Shown: positions 1 to 10,230, numbered from the stretch's first letter. The stretch: 48,016 nucleotides of DNA from Allomuricauda sp. (GCA_017795045.1 CP051244.1:1506600-1554615), one strand, 5' to 3'. The notes: a model not told the origin generated them from the sequence alone. Made by a program: numbers and translations.

Positions 1-113
1 TTCTATAAGAGTTTTTAAGGAAGTTTAAAAGTATTGTGTTAAAAAGCATATTTTGGTCAGCCCCCTTTTCTATAATGAGTAATTTCCAAATTATTATTAA
101 ATCAAATCCCTGA

Positions 114-1136
114 TTGTTGAAAGCAAAAATTACCCTAAAAGATATAGCAAGAGAGCTTGAAGTGTCCATTTCAACGGTGTCAAAGGCGTTAAAGAACAGT
201 GAGGAAATCAGCCGGGATACCAAGGAAAAAGTGCAAGCGTTTGCCAGACTGTACAATTACAAGCCCAATAACATAGCCATTAGCCTTAAAAACAAGAGGA
301 CCAAGAACATTGGGGTGGTCATTCCTGATATTGTCCACCATTTTTTTACCACGGTGATCAGGGGCATTGAAAAATATGCCAATGCAAGGGGGTATAATGT
401 AATTGTGTGCCTATCCGAAGAATCTTTTGATAAAGAGGTAATAAATATGGAGATGCTGGCCAATGGTAGCATTGATGGCTTTATCATGTCCTTGTCTTCC
501 GAGACACAGCAAAAAGGCGATTATAACCACCTTAAGGAAGTAACCGAGCAGGGTATTCCCGTGGTACTGTTTGATCGTATCACCAATGAGATAGATTGCG
601 ATAAAGTTGTCATTGATGATGAATTGGGAGCGTACATGGCCACCAAAAAACTGATTGAACAAGGAAGAAAGAAAATAGCCCTCATCACAACCGATGATTA
701 CCTCAGTGTAAGCAAGGCCCGAACAGTTGGATACAAAAAGGCCCTCACCGAAATGGGGATAGATGTTGATGAATCCAAAATCCTAAAACTGCCCACCATG
801 GAAATGGACGAGGCCGGCATTAAAAGCTTTTTGGAAACCCAAAAATTGGACGCTGTGCTATGTGTCAATGAAATATTTGCCGTCTACAGTATGCGGTTGG
901 CCCAAAAGAGCGGTCTCCGAATCCCTGAAGATATCTCCTTTATTGGGTTTACGGACGGGGTTTTATCCAAATATGCCAACCCAAGCTTAACGGTGGTGGC
1001 CCAGCATGGGGAGAAAATGGGCGAGATGTCTGCCCAAATGTTGATTGATAAGGTGGAAAGCGAGGAAGATGAAGAGACCTACCAGACCAAAATCCTCGAA
1101 CCCACCTTGGTGATTCGGGATTCCATAATCCATTAA
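114..1136 (+). CDS. LacI/GalR-family transcriptional regulator
   Basis: 340 aa, the usual LacI-family length. Residues about 6-50 form the N-terminal helix-turn-helix (TLKDIARELEVSISTVSKAL), followed by a hinge and a periplasmic-binding-protein-like sensor domain from about residue 63 (NIGVVIPDI) to the end. The start is a TTG at 114 (or 117), because an in-frame TGA ends at 113 and no ATG precedes the HTH. It lies 51 nt upstream of the GH65 phosphorylase gene on the same strand, so it most likely controls that maltodextrin operon in response to a sugar. The inducer and operator are inference; I see no clear operator palindrome. Confidence 0.93.
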   Translation: MLKAKITLKDIARELEVSISTVSKALKNSEEISRDTKEKVQAFARLYNYKPNNIAISLKNKRTKNIGVVIPDIVHHFFTTVIRGIEKYANARGYNVIVCLSEESFDKEVINMEMLANGSIDGFIMSLSSETQQKGDYNHLKEVTEQGIPVVLFDRITNEIDCDKVVIDDELGAYMATKKLIEQGRKKIALITTDDYLSVSKARTVGYKKALTEMGIDVDESKILKLPTMEMDEAGIKSFLETQKLDAVLCVNEIFAVYSMRLAQKSGLRIPEDISFIGFTDGVLSKYANPSLTVVAQHGEKMGEMSAQMLIDKVESEEDEETYQTKILEPTLVIRDSIIH

Positions 1137-1156
1137 CATAGGATCTATGGTATAAG

Positions 1157-1164
1157 TATCTTTG
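1157..1164 (+). promoter_or_regulatory. Candidate -7 element upstream of the GH65 gene
   Basis: TATCTTTG matches the Bacteroidota housekeeping -7 consensus TAnnTTTG exactly and lies 23 nt before the GH65 ATG at 1188. No convincing -33 TTG is visible at the right distance, so this is tentative. If real, GH65-GH13 can be transcribed independently of the lacI gene just upstream. Confidence 0.35.
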
Positions 1165-1187
1165 CCATTACATTTATCGCTAAAGCA

Positions 1188-3494
1188 ATGAATCAAGAAT
1201 ACATAACAGCACACCCTTGGTCCATTATCGAAGAAGGATTTGACCAAGAATTGGTACAATCTTCGGAAAGTTTGTTCAGCCTCGGGAACGGGGCCATGGG
1301 ACAACGGGCCAATTTTGAGGAACACTATTCGGGGGAAACCTTCCAAGGCAGTTATATTGCAGGGGTCTATTATCCTGATAAAACCCGTGTGGGATGGTGG
1401 AAAAATGGCTATCCAGAGTACTTTGCCAAAGTGCTCAACGCTCCCAACTGGATCGGTATTGATATTTCATTGAATGGTCAACCCTTGGATTTGGCCCAAT
1501 GCAAAAAAGTCGCGCATTTTCTTCGAGAGCTCAATATGAAAGAAGGATGGTACAAACGCAGTTTTGTGGCCACCCTACCCAATGATTTGGAAATTGCGGT
1601 TGAAGTGACCCGTTTTTTAAGTCTGGACCTGGATGAATTGGGAGCCATACAATATACTATACAACTGCTCAATGGAGACGCTGAAGTTCTGGTAACACCC
1701 TATCTGGATGGAGGGATAAAAAACAGGGATAGCAATTGGGACGATAAATTCTGGAACATCACTGCAATTGGCTCCAAACAAAATAGGGCTTTTGTGGAAT
1801 CCCACACCATGAAGACCCATTTTAAGGTCTGTACCTTCATGGAGAGTGAATTGTATGTGGAAGGGGACAAGGTTGATGAAAATCCTGCCGTAAAAAAAGA
1901 TGAAACTTCCGTAGGTCATACCTATACGGTCCATCTTCAAAAGGATGAGACCCTCACTTTGATAAAATATGGGGGCTATACCGTAGATAGGAACCATCCG
2001 GCAGACCAACTCCAGGAAGCCGCCAACAAGATTTTGGACCAAGCATCCAAACTCGGTTTTGAAACCTTGCTGCAAATGCAAAAGGATGCATGGGCCCAGA
2101 TTTGGGAAATGAGTGACATTGCCATTGAAGGTGATGTAAAGGCGCAACAAGGCATCCGGTTCAATATATTTCAGCTTAACCAAACCTATCTTGGAAAAGA
2201 TTCCAGACTGAACATTGGCCCCAAAGGATTTACCGGTGAAAAATATGGGGGAAGCACCTATTGGGACACCGAGGCGTACTGCTTGCCATTTTATATGGCC
2301 ACCAAAAACCAGCAAGTAGCTTGGAACCTATTGGAATACCGCTATAACCATTTACTTAAGGCCATAGAGAATGCAGGAAAGTTGGGATTCAAAAATGGGG
2401 CGGCACTATATCCCATGGTCACCATGAACGGGGAGGAATGCCATAACGAATGGGAAATCACCTTTGAGGAAATCCATAGAAATGGGGCCATAGCCTTTGC
2501 TATATACAATTATCACCGTTTCACGGGAGATTATAGCTACATCCCCAAAATGGGGTTGGAAGTCTTGATCGGAATTGCGAGATTCTGGTACCAAAGGGTC
2601 AATTTTTCAGAAGAGAAGCAACAGTATGTGATGTTGGGTGTAACAGGACCCAACGAATACGAGAACAATGTCAATAACAACTGGTACACCAATTATTTGG
2701 CCAAATGGTGCATGGAATATGTTGCGGAACAACTCCAAATAGTATCCGAATCCTACCCAGAGGATTACCAACGTATAATTTCCGACACAAATTTGGTTCC
2801 ATCTGAAATTGAGGACTGGACCAAAGTGGCGGGTAACATGTATTTTCCTTTTTCTGAAAAACACAAAGTGTTTTTACAGCAAGATGGGTTTTTGGATAAG
2901 GAATTGGTTCGGGTGCAAGATTTGGACAAGTCCGAAAGGCCCATCAACCAAAAATGGAGTTGGGACCGCATCCTTAGGTCTCCTTACATCAAACAAGCCG
3001 ATGTGCTCCAAGGCTTTTACTTTTTTGAAGACCATTTCAGTCAGGAGGAATTGGAACGTCATTTCGATTTCTACGAGCCCTTTACCGTCCATGAATCCTC
3101 ACTTTCCCCCTGCGTGCACAGCATTCAGGCTGCCAAACTGGGACGCATGGAACAGGCCTACACCTTTTACTTGAGAACATCCCGGTTGGACTTGGACGAT
3201 TACAACAAGGAAGTGGAAGAAGGTCTCCATATTACCTCCATGGCCGGCACATGGATGAGCATTGTGGAAGGTTTTGGGGGAATGCGGGTCGTGGACAGCG
3301 TACTGAGTTTTACCCCCCGAATTCCAGAACAATGGAAATCATATGCCTTCAAAATCAATTTTAGGAACCAAATCGTGACCATGACCGTCTCTGCCCAAGG
3401 AACTGCCTTTACAGTTTCCGGGGATGATGCCTTGACCATTCAGGTAGATGGGAAGCCCCTCAAGTTGATGCCTGGGGAAACGGTCCGTGCCTAA
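1188..3494 (+). CDS. Glycoside hydrolase family 65 protein, probable maltose phosphorylase
   Basis: 768 aa, full length for GH65. These enzymes phosphorolyse alpha-glucobioses to beta-glucose-1-phosphate plus glucose; maltose is the commonest substrate in this genomic setting. The N-terminal beta-sandwich covers about residues 1-270, the (alpha/alpha)6 barrel about 320-680, and a small C-terminal beta-domain follows. The motif GPNEYENNVNNNWYTN places the general-acid glutamate at Glu490. There is no signal peptide, so it is cytoplasmic. It lies between a LacI regulator and a GH13 amylase, supporting intracellular maltodextrin use. No beta-phosphoglucomutase or transporter gene is present in the visible part of the locus. 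Kojibiose or trehalose specificity cannot be fully excluded. Confidence 0.92.
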   Translation: MNQEYITAHPWSIIEEGFDQELVQSSESLFSLGNGAMGQRANFEEHYSGETFQGSYIAGVYYPDKTRVGWWKNGYPEYFAKVLNAPNWIGIDISLNGQPLDLAQCKKVAHFLRELNMKEGWYKRSFVATLPNDLEIAVEVTRFLSLDLDELGAIQYTIQLLNGDAEVLVTPYLDGGIKNRDSNWDDKFWNITAIGSKQNRAFVESHTMKTHFKVCTFMESELYVEGDKVDENPAVKKDETSVGHTYTVHLQKDETLTLIKYGGYTVDRNHPADQLQEAANKILDQASKLGFETLLQMQKDAWAQIWEMSDIAIEGDVKAQQGIRFNIFQLNQTYLGKDSRLNIGPKGFTGEKYGGSTYWDTEAYCLPFYMATKNQQVAWNLLEYRYNHLLKAIENAGKLGFKNGAALYPMVTMNGEECHNEWEITFEEIHRNGAIAFAIYNYHRFTGDYSYIPKMGLEVLIGIARFWYQRVNFSEEKQQYVMLGVTGPNEYENNVNNNWYTNYLAKWCMEYVAEQLQIVSESYPEDYQRIISDTNLVPSEIEDWTKVAGNMYFPFSEKHKVFLQQDGFLDKELVRVQDLDKSERPINQKWSWDRILRSPYIKQADVLQGFYFFEDHFSQEELERHFDFYEPFTVHESSLSPCVHSIQAAKLGRMEQAYTFYLRTSRLDLDDYNKEVEEGLHITSMAGTWMSIVEGFGGMRVVDSVLSFTPRIPEQWKSYAFKINFRNQIVTMTVSAQGTAFTVSGDDALTIQVDGKPLKLMPGETVRA

Positions 3495-3534
3495 AAGTTC
3501 CTTTATTTTGCGGTTGGAAAAACCACGAGACCCC

Positions 3535-5313
3535 ATGAAGAAAAAATCAATAGTCTATCAAGTCTTTACCCGACTTTTTGGAAACACCAATACCCATAAC
3601 ATTCCTTGGGGGACCATTGAAGAAAATGGAGTGGGCAAGTTCGCGGATTTTACTGAAAAAGCTTTGGGGGAAATCCAAGCTTTGGGGGTCACCCACGTCT
3701 GGTATACCGGAGTGTTGCACCATGCTTTGGTCAATGATTATACCGCTTATGGCATTTCCAATGACGATTATAATGTAGTCAAGGGGCGTGCAGGCTCACC
3801 TTACGCCGTAAAGGACTACTACAATGTAAATCCCGACTTGGCCTTGGACCCCTCCAAACGTCTTGATGAATTCAAGGAACTTATCCAGAGGACCCATAAA
3901 TTGGGGATGAAAGTGATCATAGACATAGTACCCAACCATGTGGCCCGGAAATACGAAGGAACCAACAATCCCGAAGGAGTGGTGGACTTGGGCGCCCGTG
4001 ATGATGTTACGAAGGAGTACGATGTCAACAACAATTTTTACTACATCCCGGGTCAACCGTTTCAGTTGCCCCATTGGGAGCATGGATACATGCCTTTAGG
4101 CGGAAAAAACGTTCCGTTATCAAATCAAAAACTTGAGGAGAACCCCGCCAAATGGACCGGAAATGGTTCTCGAATGGCCCAACCCCATTTCAACGATTGG
4201 TATGAAACCGTAAAAATCAACTACGGGGTACGGCCAGATGGCATCAAGGATTTTGATGAATTGCCTTGGGACTTCAGGAGTAAGGGGCACAAGGAACACT
4301 TTCGGTTTTGGGAGGATAAGACCGTACCCGATTCTTGGGCAAAATTCAGGGATATTGCCCTATACTGGTTGGATTTTGGCGTGGATGGGTTTCGCTACGA
4401 CATGGCCGAAATGGTGCCGGTGGAGTTTTGGAGCTACCTGAATTCCAACATCAAAATGAAGAAGCCAGACGCTTTTTTAATGGCGGAGGTATACAATCCA
4501 GACCTATATCGGAACTATATCCAACTGGGAAAGATGGACTACCTGTACGATAAGGTGGATTTGTATGATGGTTTAAAGCATATCATGAAGGGGTATGGCT
4601 GGACAGACCATATTCCCGTGGTGCAGCAAAAGGTGTTGGACATTGAGCACCATATGCTCCATTTTTTGGAAAACCACGACGAGCAAAGAATCGCCAGTCC
4701 GGATTTTGTGGGCAAAGCAGAACTGGGAAAGCCTGCCATGGTCGTTTCGGCCACTATTGGCACATCGCCCACCATGATTTATTTTGGACAGGAAGTAGGT
4801 GAGCCGGCCGCAGAGGATGCGGGTTTTGGAAAGCCTACACGTACCTCCATTTTCGATTATATTGGAGTGCCCCACCATCAACGTTGGATGAACAATAAAG
4901 CATTTGATGGAGGTCAATTGTCACAAGAAGAAAAGGAACTCCGGGAATTTTATGCCCGCCTTTTGAACTTTACCAAACAAAGCTCTGCTTTGATGGGCGA
5001 ATACCAAGAAATTCATTTTTACAATAAGGAACGTGCCGAGAACTATGATCATAGGGTACTTTCATTTGCGAGATGGACCGATGGGGAAAAACTCCTGGTC
5101 GTTTCCAATTTCGACGCCCATAAAAACTATGCTTTTGAACTTAAGGTTCCGGAAGATATCATAGCCAAATGGCAATTGAAGGATATGGTATACGGCCTTT
5201 CCGAAGCATTATATGGAAAAATGGAATTGCCCTTATCGGTGGAGAATGGGCAAGGAAAAGTCTGGGTGGAACTAGAGCCTTTGGAATCCTATATTTTTAA
5301 GTTGACACCATAA
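3535..5313 (+). CDS. Glycoside hydrolase family 13 alpha-amylase-type enzyme
   Basis: 592 aa from the ATG at 3535. A longer GTG start at 3487 would overlap the GH65 stop and add an unconserved-looking tail, so I prefer MKKKSIVYQVFTRLFGN. The (beta/alpha)8 catalytic residues are visible: nucleophile Asp289 in GFRYDMAEM, acid/base Glu318 in MAEVYN, and transition-state stabiliser Asp382 in ENHDEQR. A C-terminal beta-domain starts around residue 500. With no signal peptide it should act in the cytoplasm, cutting maltodextrins to feed the GH65 phosphorylase 40 nt upstream. Exact specificity (alpha-amylase or glucanotransferase) is not determinable by eye. Confidence 0.92.
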   Translation: MKKKSIVYQVFTRLFGNTNTHNIPWGTIEENGVGKFADFTEKALGEIQALGVTHVWYTGVLHHALVNDYTAYGISNDDYNVVKGRAGSPYAVKDYYNVNPDLALDPSKRLDEFKELIQRTHKLGMKVIIDIVPNHVARKYEGTNNPEGVVDLGARDDVTKEYDVNNNFYYIPGQPFQLPHWEHGYMPLGGKNVPLSNQKLEENPAKWTGNGSRMAQPHFNDWYETVKINYGVRPDGIKDFDELPWDFRSKGHKEHFRFWEDKTVPDSWAKFRDIALYWLDFGVDGFRYDMAEMVPVEFWSYLNSNIKMKKPDAFLMAEVYNPDLYRNYIQLGKMDYLYDKVDLYDGLKHIMKGYGWTDHIPVVQQKVLDIEHHMLHFLENHDEQRIASPDFVGKAELGKPAMVVSATIGTSPTMIYFGQEVGEPAAEDAGFGKPTRTSIFDYIGVPHHQRWMNNKAFDGGQLSQEEKELREFYARLLNFTKQSSALMGEYQEIHFYNKERAENYDHRVLSFARWTDGEKLLVVSNFDAHKNYAFELKVPEDIIAKWQLKDMVYGLSEALYGKMELPLSVENGQGKVWVELEPLESYIFKLTP

Positions 5314-5339
5314 AAAAGCGGATTGCAAAGCAATCCGCT
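5312..5339 (-). terminator. Hairpin terminator between convergent genes
   Basis: A perfect 10-bp stem (5317-5326 with 5330-5339, loop AAA) follows the minus-strand gene at 5364-5783 and is followed on that strand by a run of Ts (5316-5312). On the plus strand it starts just after the GH13 stop but lacks a T-run, so termination should be mainly for the minus-strand gene, perhaps in both directions. Confidence 0.75.
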
Positions 5340-5363
5340 CCAGTTTAAGGTTGGTTAGTTGCC

Positions 5364-5783
5364 TTACGATTTTGCAGCTGTTTTTTGGTAGATCAGTGCA
5401 ATGATGGCTCCTATAATTCCGTAAAAAACAATGTCCAGAACGGCTTCAACAATATGGCCGGTCATATCCATCCAGCTCATGGTGGCATAGGTAATGAGGC
5501 CTGTGCCCAATCCTATTAGGGCCCCAATCCAAGCCCCAAACTCAAATCCTTGGCCTAAGGAATGATGGCCTCTGGCCCATTTACTGTACAGGGTACTAAG
5601 GATAAAGGAGGCGATAAGATTGGCTAGAGCGATGATTCCCAAATCTGGAACCTCTTTCATGGCATTTACAATGGTGTGCTCAGTAAAAAAGTCTACAGTG
5701 GCAATACCCCAAATGAGGTATCCCAGAAAAAACATGACAATCGTTGCGACCAAGGTGGCCAGCAAATTGGATTTTGAAAACAT
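5364..5783 (-). CDS. Small four-helix integral membrane protein, unknown function
   Basis: 139 aa with four hydrophobic segments (about residues 7-28, 48-66, 83-103 and 115-133), consistent with an inner-membrane protein with both ends on the same side. The general look, LLATLVATIVMFFLGYLIWG at the N-terminus and Gly-rich helices, resembles DUF1761-like small membrane proteins, but I do not assign a function. It is transcribed alone on the minus strand and ends at the hairpin at 5312-5339. Its 5' region is divergent from the glycerophosphodiesterase lipoprotein gene, with 107 nt between the starts. Confidence 0.8.
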   Translation of the reverse strand: MFSKSNLLATLVATIVMFFLGYLIWGIATVDFFTEHTIVNAMKEVPDLGIIALANLIASFILSTLYSKWARGHHSLGQGFEFGAWIGALIGLGTGLITYATMSWMDMTGHIVEAVLDIVFYGIIGAIIALIYQKTAAKS

Positions 5784-5890
5784 GGTTGTAGTTTTTTATT
5801 GGTTATGAATTCCATGGATTTTTCATTTTTGGATACAGTTCCCAGATTCGATTTTCATGTTGTATTTTTAACTACCATAAAAACGGAAAA

Positions 5891-6643
5891 ATGAAGAAAA
5901 ATCTACTTTGGGCATCAATTGTCATTATAGTATGTAACAGCTGCGGAATGAAAGATTCAAAACCATTGGTCATTGGGCATAGAGGTGCCATGGGCCACGA
6001 AACCGAAAATACATTGGCGTCTGTTCAAAAGGCAATGGACTTGGGTGTAGACATGATAGAGATAGACGTGTTCCAAATAGAAAGTGGGGAAACTGTGGTG
6101 TTTCATGATGATACGGTGGATAGATTGACCAACGGAGGCGGTAAAATAGAGGAGTACAATGTATTTGATATGAAGCAGCTCATTTTGGATGGAGGACATA
6201 CGATTCCTTTGTTGCAGGATGTGTTGAAACTCATTGATAACCAAGTAGGATTGAATATTGAGTTGAAGGGAGCGGGAACATCTGAAAGAGTGGACTTCAT
6301 CACAAAAAGTTATATTAAAAACAGGGGATGGTCACCTGACAATATTGTCATTTCCAGTTTCAATTGGGATGAGCTTCGGGAAATGCGAAAGCTCAACAAG
6401 GACATCAAGATTGCAGTGCTTACTAGCGATGACCCCCTAAAAGCCATTGAAGTGGCCAAGGAATTGAACGCTGTGGCCATTAATCCAAAGTATACGACCT
6501 TGACTGCAGAGAATGTGGGACAAATGCAGGGAGAAGGATTGAAGGTTTACACGTGGACCGTCAACAAGCCTGAAGATATCCAACAAATGAAAGATTTTGG
6601 GGTGGACGGTATCATTACCGATTATCCTGAACGGGCCCATTAA
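5891..6643 (+). CDS. Glycerophosphodiester phosphodiesterase family lipoprotein
   Basis: 250 aa. A short signal peptide ends at a lipobox-like site with Cys18 (VCNSC), so the protein is probably lipid-anchored outside the cytoplasmic membrane. GDPD motifs are clear: GHRG with His30, HETENT, metal-ligand pair Glu57/Asp59 in EID, and His72 in FHDDTVDR; the C-terminal GIITDYP is also typical. It would hydrolyse glycerophosphodiesters to glycerol-3-phosphate plus alcohol. The next gene overlaps its stop (TAATG), so the two are translationally coupled. The glpF-glpK genes lie 1.3 kb away on the other strand, consistent with a local theme of glycerol use. Confidence 0.92.
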   Translation: MKKNLLWASIVIIVCNSCGMKDSKPLVIGHRGAMGHETENTLASVQKAMDLGVDMIEIDVFQIESGETVVFHDDTVDRLTNGGGKIEEYNVFDMKQLILDGGHTIPLLQDVLKLIDNQVGLNIELKGAGTSERVDFITKSYIKNRGWSPDNIVISSFNWDELREMRKLNKDIKIAVLTSDDPLKAIEVAKELNAVAINPKYTTLTAENVGQMQGEGLKVYTWTVNKPEDIQQMKDFGVDGIITDYPERAH

Positions 6644-7914
6644 TGTTCGATGTAATTATCGTAGGCGGAGGTGCTGCCGGTTTTTATGCCGGAATCCATA
6701 TTGCGGAGCGGGCACCCCATGCCAAGATTGCCATTTTTGAACGGGGCAAGAATGTACTGTCCAAAGTAAAGGTTTCTGGAGGCGGCCGGTGCAATGTGAC
6801 CCATGGCGAATTTTCCCCCCGGGAACTTTCCACCAACTATCCCCGAGGCGAAAGAGAGCTTTTGGGACCTTTCCACAATTATGCCCCTATGGATGTCATG
6901 GCTTTTTTTGAGGAACGTGGGGTGCCGCTCAAGATTGAAGAGGATGGACGTGTATTTCCCCAGAGCGATTCTTCACAATCCATCATAGATTGTCTTGTAG
7001 GCGAGGCAGAACGATTGGGCATCACGATTTTGCGCAACAGCTCCGTAAAACAGTTTGAACGAAATGGGGAGCAATGGCAGGTGACCACCATGAACAAGCA
7101 CTACCATGCCAAAAAGCTACTGCTTACCACGGGAAGTAACTCCAAAATATGGGAACAGTTGCAAGCAATGGGGCATACCATTGTTTCGCCAGTACCCTCC
7201 CTTTTCACATTTAATATCAATGATGAACGTATCCATGGAATCCAAGGGATAAGTACTTATGTTTCTGCTGAAATCCCTCCCAAAAGAACTTTTTCCTCAG
7301 ATAAGGCCCAACTGAACCTGAAGAGTGCTAAAAAGGAAGAACCCGTTTTAGAGTCCGAAGGCCCCTTGTTGATCACCCATTGGGGATTGAGTGGCCCAGC
7401 TATTCTAAAACTGTCTGCGTGGGGGGCCAATATTTTGAACAAATACAATTATGCATTCCGGTTGAATATCAATTGGATGCCTGAGTATACTACCGCTTCC
7501 ATGGAAAGGCTACTCCGGAAAATAAAGGAAGTGGAACCCAAAAAAACGGTTTTGAGGACCCATGCCGTTGAACTTCCCCGCCGACTTTGGGCAAAATTGG
7601 TCCATGCGGCACGCATCAAAAAAGATGAAAAATGGGCTGACCTTACCAAAGAGAAACTTCAAAATTTGGCCGAACAACTCACCGACTCCTCTTTTAAAGT
7701 TGAAGGAAAGAGTACTTTTAAAGAAGAATTCGTTACTGCTGGAGGGGTAGATTTAAAAGAAATCGATTTTAGGACATTCGAAAGTAAAATCATTCCCAAC
7801 CTTTACTTTGCTGGGGAAATCATCAACGTGGATGCCATAACGGGCGGCTTCAACTTTCAAAATGCATGGACAGGAGCTTATTTGGCCGCAAAGGCCATTG
7901 CTTCGTCCAAATGA
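6643..7914 (+). CDS. HI0933/YhiN-family FAD-dependent oxidoreductase
   Basis: 423 aa, full length. It begins with a dinucleotide-binding motif (DVIIVGGGAAGFYAG, about residues 3-17) and has the family-specific VSGGGRCNVTH near residue 45 and a C-terminal FAGEIINVDAITGGFNFQ motif that completes the FAD site. Members are annotated as aminoacetone-oxidase-like or BaiN-like flavoproteins; the physiological substrate is not known. The start codon overlaps the stop of the upstream phosphodiesterase. Its TGA stop abuts the TGA of the convergent glpF gene with no spacer (TGATCA at 7912-7917). Confidence 0.93.
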   Translation: MFDVIIVGGGAAGFYAGIHIAERAPHAKIAIFERGKNVLSKVKVSGGGRCNVTHGEFSPRELSTNYPRGERELLGPFHNYAPMDVMAFFEERGVPLKIEEDGRVFPQSDSSQSIIDCLVGEAERLGITILRNSSVKQFERNGEQWQVTTMNKHYHAKKLLLTTGSNSKIWEQLQAMGHTIVSPVPSLFTFNINDERIHGIQGISTYVSAEIPPKRTFSSDKAQLNLKSAKKEEPVLESEGPLLITHWGLSGPAILKLSAWGANILNKYNYAFRLNINWMPEYTTASMERLLRKIKEVEPKKTVLRTHAVELPRRLWAKLVHAARIKKDEKWADLTKEKLQNLAEQLTDSSFKVEGKSTFKEEFVTAGGVDLKEIDFRTFESKIIPNLYFAGEIINVDAITGGFNFQNAWTGAYLAAKAIASSK

Positions 7915-8643
7915 TCACTGTAGAAGCATGGCGATTCCGGCAGCCAATGCCGCACCCAATATTGGGCCTATCACCGGAATCCAAGAATAACCCCATCCGT
8001 TGGACCCTTTATTTTTTATGGGAACCAGGGCATGGATGATTCTTGGTCCCATATCCCGGGCCGGATTAATGGCATAGCCTGTAGTACCTCCCAAGGACAG
8101 ACCAATTCCCCACACGATGAGCGCTACGGGCAAGGCGCCCAATGAACCCAAACCAATAATGGTATTGTCCGAGGACATCACGGCATCCGTAAAATAAAGT
8201 ACGGCAAACACCAAAACAAAAGTGCCCAAGATTTCGGTCAAGAGGTTTAAAAAGGTATTTGGAATGGCGGGAGCATTGCAAAAGACTGCCCGCTTTGTAT
8301 TTCCATCAGAAGTGGCATCAAAATGGTCTTTATTCATCAACCACACCAAAAAGGCACCCAACATGGCCCCGATGAACTGTGCTGCAATATAACTTAAGAT
8401 GGCATCAACGGGGAATTCCCCTGCCACGGCTAGTCCAATGGTAACGGCCGGATTGAGATGTGCGCCGCTGTATGGTTCGGCAACCACGACCCCGGTATAA
8501 ACCGCGAAGGCCCATCCGGTGGTGATCACCATCCATCCAGAACCATTTCCGTAGGTTTTTTGCAAAGAAACATTGGCATTGACACCACACCCAAGAAGAA
8601 TCAAAAGAAAGGTGCCCACAATTTCGGCGATAAAGGGAGTCAT
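7915..8643 (-). CDS. glpF: Glycerol uptake facilitator (aquaglyceroporin)
   Basis: 242 aa with six predicted membrane segments and the two MIP-family NPA half-helix motifs, HLNPAVTIG (NPA 64-66) and AINPARDMGP (NPA 193-195). Asp197 after the second NPA-Arg is the signature of glycerol-transporting members as opposed to water-specific ones. It conducts glycerol across the inner membrane so that GlpK can trap it. It follows glpK by 34 nt, so the two form an operon on the minus strand. Confidence 0.94.
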   Translation of the reverse strand: MTPFIAEIVGTFLLILLGCGVNANVSLQKTYGNGSGWMVITTGWAFAVYTGVVVAEPYSGAHLNPAVTIGLAVAGEFPVDAILSYIAAQFIGAMLGAFLVWLMNKDHFDATSDGNTKRAVFCNAPAIPNTFLNLLTEILGTFVLVFAVLYFTDAVMSSDNTIIGLGSLGALPVALIVWGIGLSLGGTTGYAINPARDMGPRIIHALVPIKNKGSNGWGYSWIPVIGPILGAALAAGIAMLLQ

Positions 8644-8677
8644 ATGGATTTTGGTTTAGCGTTTACAGTCGGTTAAT

Positions 8678-10174
8678 TTATGGGTTTTCCGTCCAATGTT
8701 CCAAAGCTTTTATGGCCCGGTACCATCCTTGTATGCCTTTATCTATGTTTTCCCGCTCCTTGGAAGGCTTAAAATGGACATCGGCTTGCCAAATATCTTG
8801 TATTTCCGTGGTGCTTTTCCAATATCCAACGGCCAATCCTGCCAGATAGGCGGCACCCATGACCGTGGTCTCCACAATTTTCGGTCTAACGGTAACAGTG
8901 TTCAAAACATCGGCCTGAAACTGCATGAGCATATCATTTATGGTAGCACCGCCATCTACCCGAAGCTCCTTGATGGAAATACCCGAATCTGCTTCCATGG
9001 CTTTTAGAATATCCATGGTCTGGTAGGCAATGGATTCCAAAGCAGCCCGAGCGATATGGGCATCGGTACTTCCGCGCGTCAACCCAAAAATGGTGCCTTG
9101 GGCATGTTGGTTCCAATGTGGCGCACCCAAACCGGCAAAGGCGGGAACAAAATAGACCCCATCCGAACTATTGACACCCCCTGCGAGTTTCTCAACTTCC
9201 GAGGAGGTTTTAATGACCTTTAAACTATCGCGAAGCCATTGCACCACTGCTCCGGCAATAAAAATACTCCCTTCCAGGGCATATTGGGTCTTTCCGTTGA
9301 TTTTCCATGCCACCGTGGTCAATAGATTATTTTTGGATACTACAGGGGTCTCTCCAATGTTCATGAGCATAAAACAACCCGTGCCATAGGTGTTTTTGAC
9401 CATTCCCTTTTTGGTGCACATTTGGCCAAAGAGGGCTGCTTGTTGATCTCCGGCAATTCCCGCAATGGGGATTTTAGAGGCAAAGAAATTGGGGCTGGTG
9501 TAGCCATAGACCTCACTGGATTGATGTACTTCGGGAAGCATGCTCTTTGGAATGGTGAGCAACTCCAAAAGCTCATCGTCCCATTGCATGGTATTGATGT
9601 TGAAAAGAAGGGTACGCGAGGCATTGGTTACGTCGGTGATATGCAGTTTGCCCTCCGTCATTTTCCAGATGAGCCAGGCATCAATGGTACCCATGATCAA
9701 ATCGCCGGCCTCGGCCTTTTCCCGGGCGCCTTCCACATGATCCAAAATCCATTTTACCTTGGTCCCCGAGAAATAGGAATCAATGACCAGGCCCGTTTTT
9801 TTACGGATCATTTCTGATTTCCCCTGCTTTTTCAGTGCATCGCAGTAGTCGGCTGTACGCTTGTCTTGCCATACGATGGCATTGTAGATCGGCTCCCCAG
9901 TATTTCGGTCCCACACCACTACGGTTTCACGCTGATTAGTGATACCAATAGCAGCCATTTGTTCCCCTTTCAATCCTTTTTTGCTAACGGCTTCGGCGGC
10001 CATTCCAGCTTGGGTGGCCCATATCTCATTGGGATCGTGCTCTACCCATCCCGGTTTTGGGAAAATTTGGGTGAATTCTTTCTGGGCCACAGAGATAATG
10101 GTTCCCTTTTGATCAAAGATCACGGCCCTGGAACTGGTAGTACCTTGATCCAAAGCAAGGATGTATTGGTTCAT
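8678..10174 (-). CDS. glpK: Glycerol kinase
   Basis: 498 aa, typical FGGY-family length. N-terminal [11 protein letters not shown] is the phosphate-binding loop, [11 protein letters not shown] is the glycerol-site motif near residue 83, and the C-terminal domain has GLGAPHWN and [18 protein letters not shown]. It phosphorylates glycerol to glycerol-3-phosphate in the cytoplasm with ATP. It is the first gene of a glpK-glpF operon and divergent from the DUF1697 gene. No glycerol-3-phosphate dehydrogenase is present in the window. Confidence 0.96.
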   Translation of the reverse strand: MNQYILALDQGTTSSRAVIFDQKGTIISVAQKEFTQIFPKPGWVEHDPNEIWATQAGMAAEAVSKKGLKGEQMAAIGITNQRETVVVWDRNTGEPIYNAIVWQDKRTADYCDALKKQGKSEMIRKKTGLVIDSYFSGTKVKWILDHVEGAREKAEAGDLIMGTIDAWLIWKMTEGKLHITDVTNASRTLLFNINTMQWDDELLELLTIPKSMLPEVHQSSEVYGYTSPNFFASKIPIAGIAGDQQAALFGQMCTKKGMVKNTYGTGCFMLMNIGETPVVSKNNLLTTVAWKINGKTQYALEGSIFIAGAVVQWLRDSLKVIKTSSEVEKLAGGVNSSDGVYFVPAFAGLGAPHWNQHAQGTIFGLTRGSTDAHIARAALESIAYQTMDILKAMEADSGISIKELRVDGGATINDMLMQFQADVLNTVTVRPKIVETTVMGAAYLAGLAVGYWKSTTEIQDIWQADVHFKPSKERENIDKGIQGWYRAIKALEHWTENP

Positions 10175-10230
10175 TTTTGTTAATTTAATGCGATTGAATT
10201 TACTAAAATTAATTTGGGTAGCTTTTTAAT

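Noticed and set aside
1617..2315. Long (232-codon) antisense frame inside the GH65 gene
   Set aside because: The opposite strand encodes an intact GH65 with all motifs; the antisense frame has no family resemblance.
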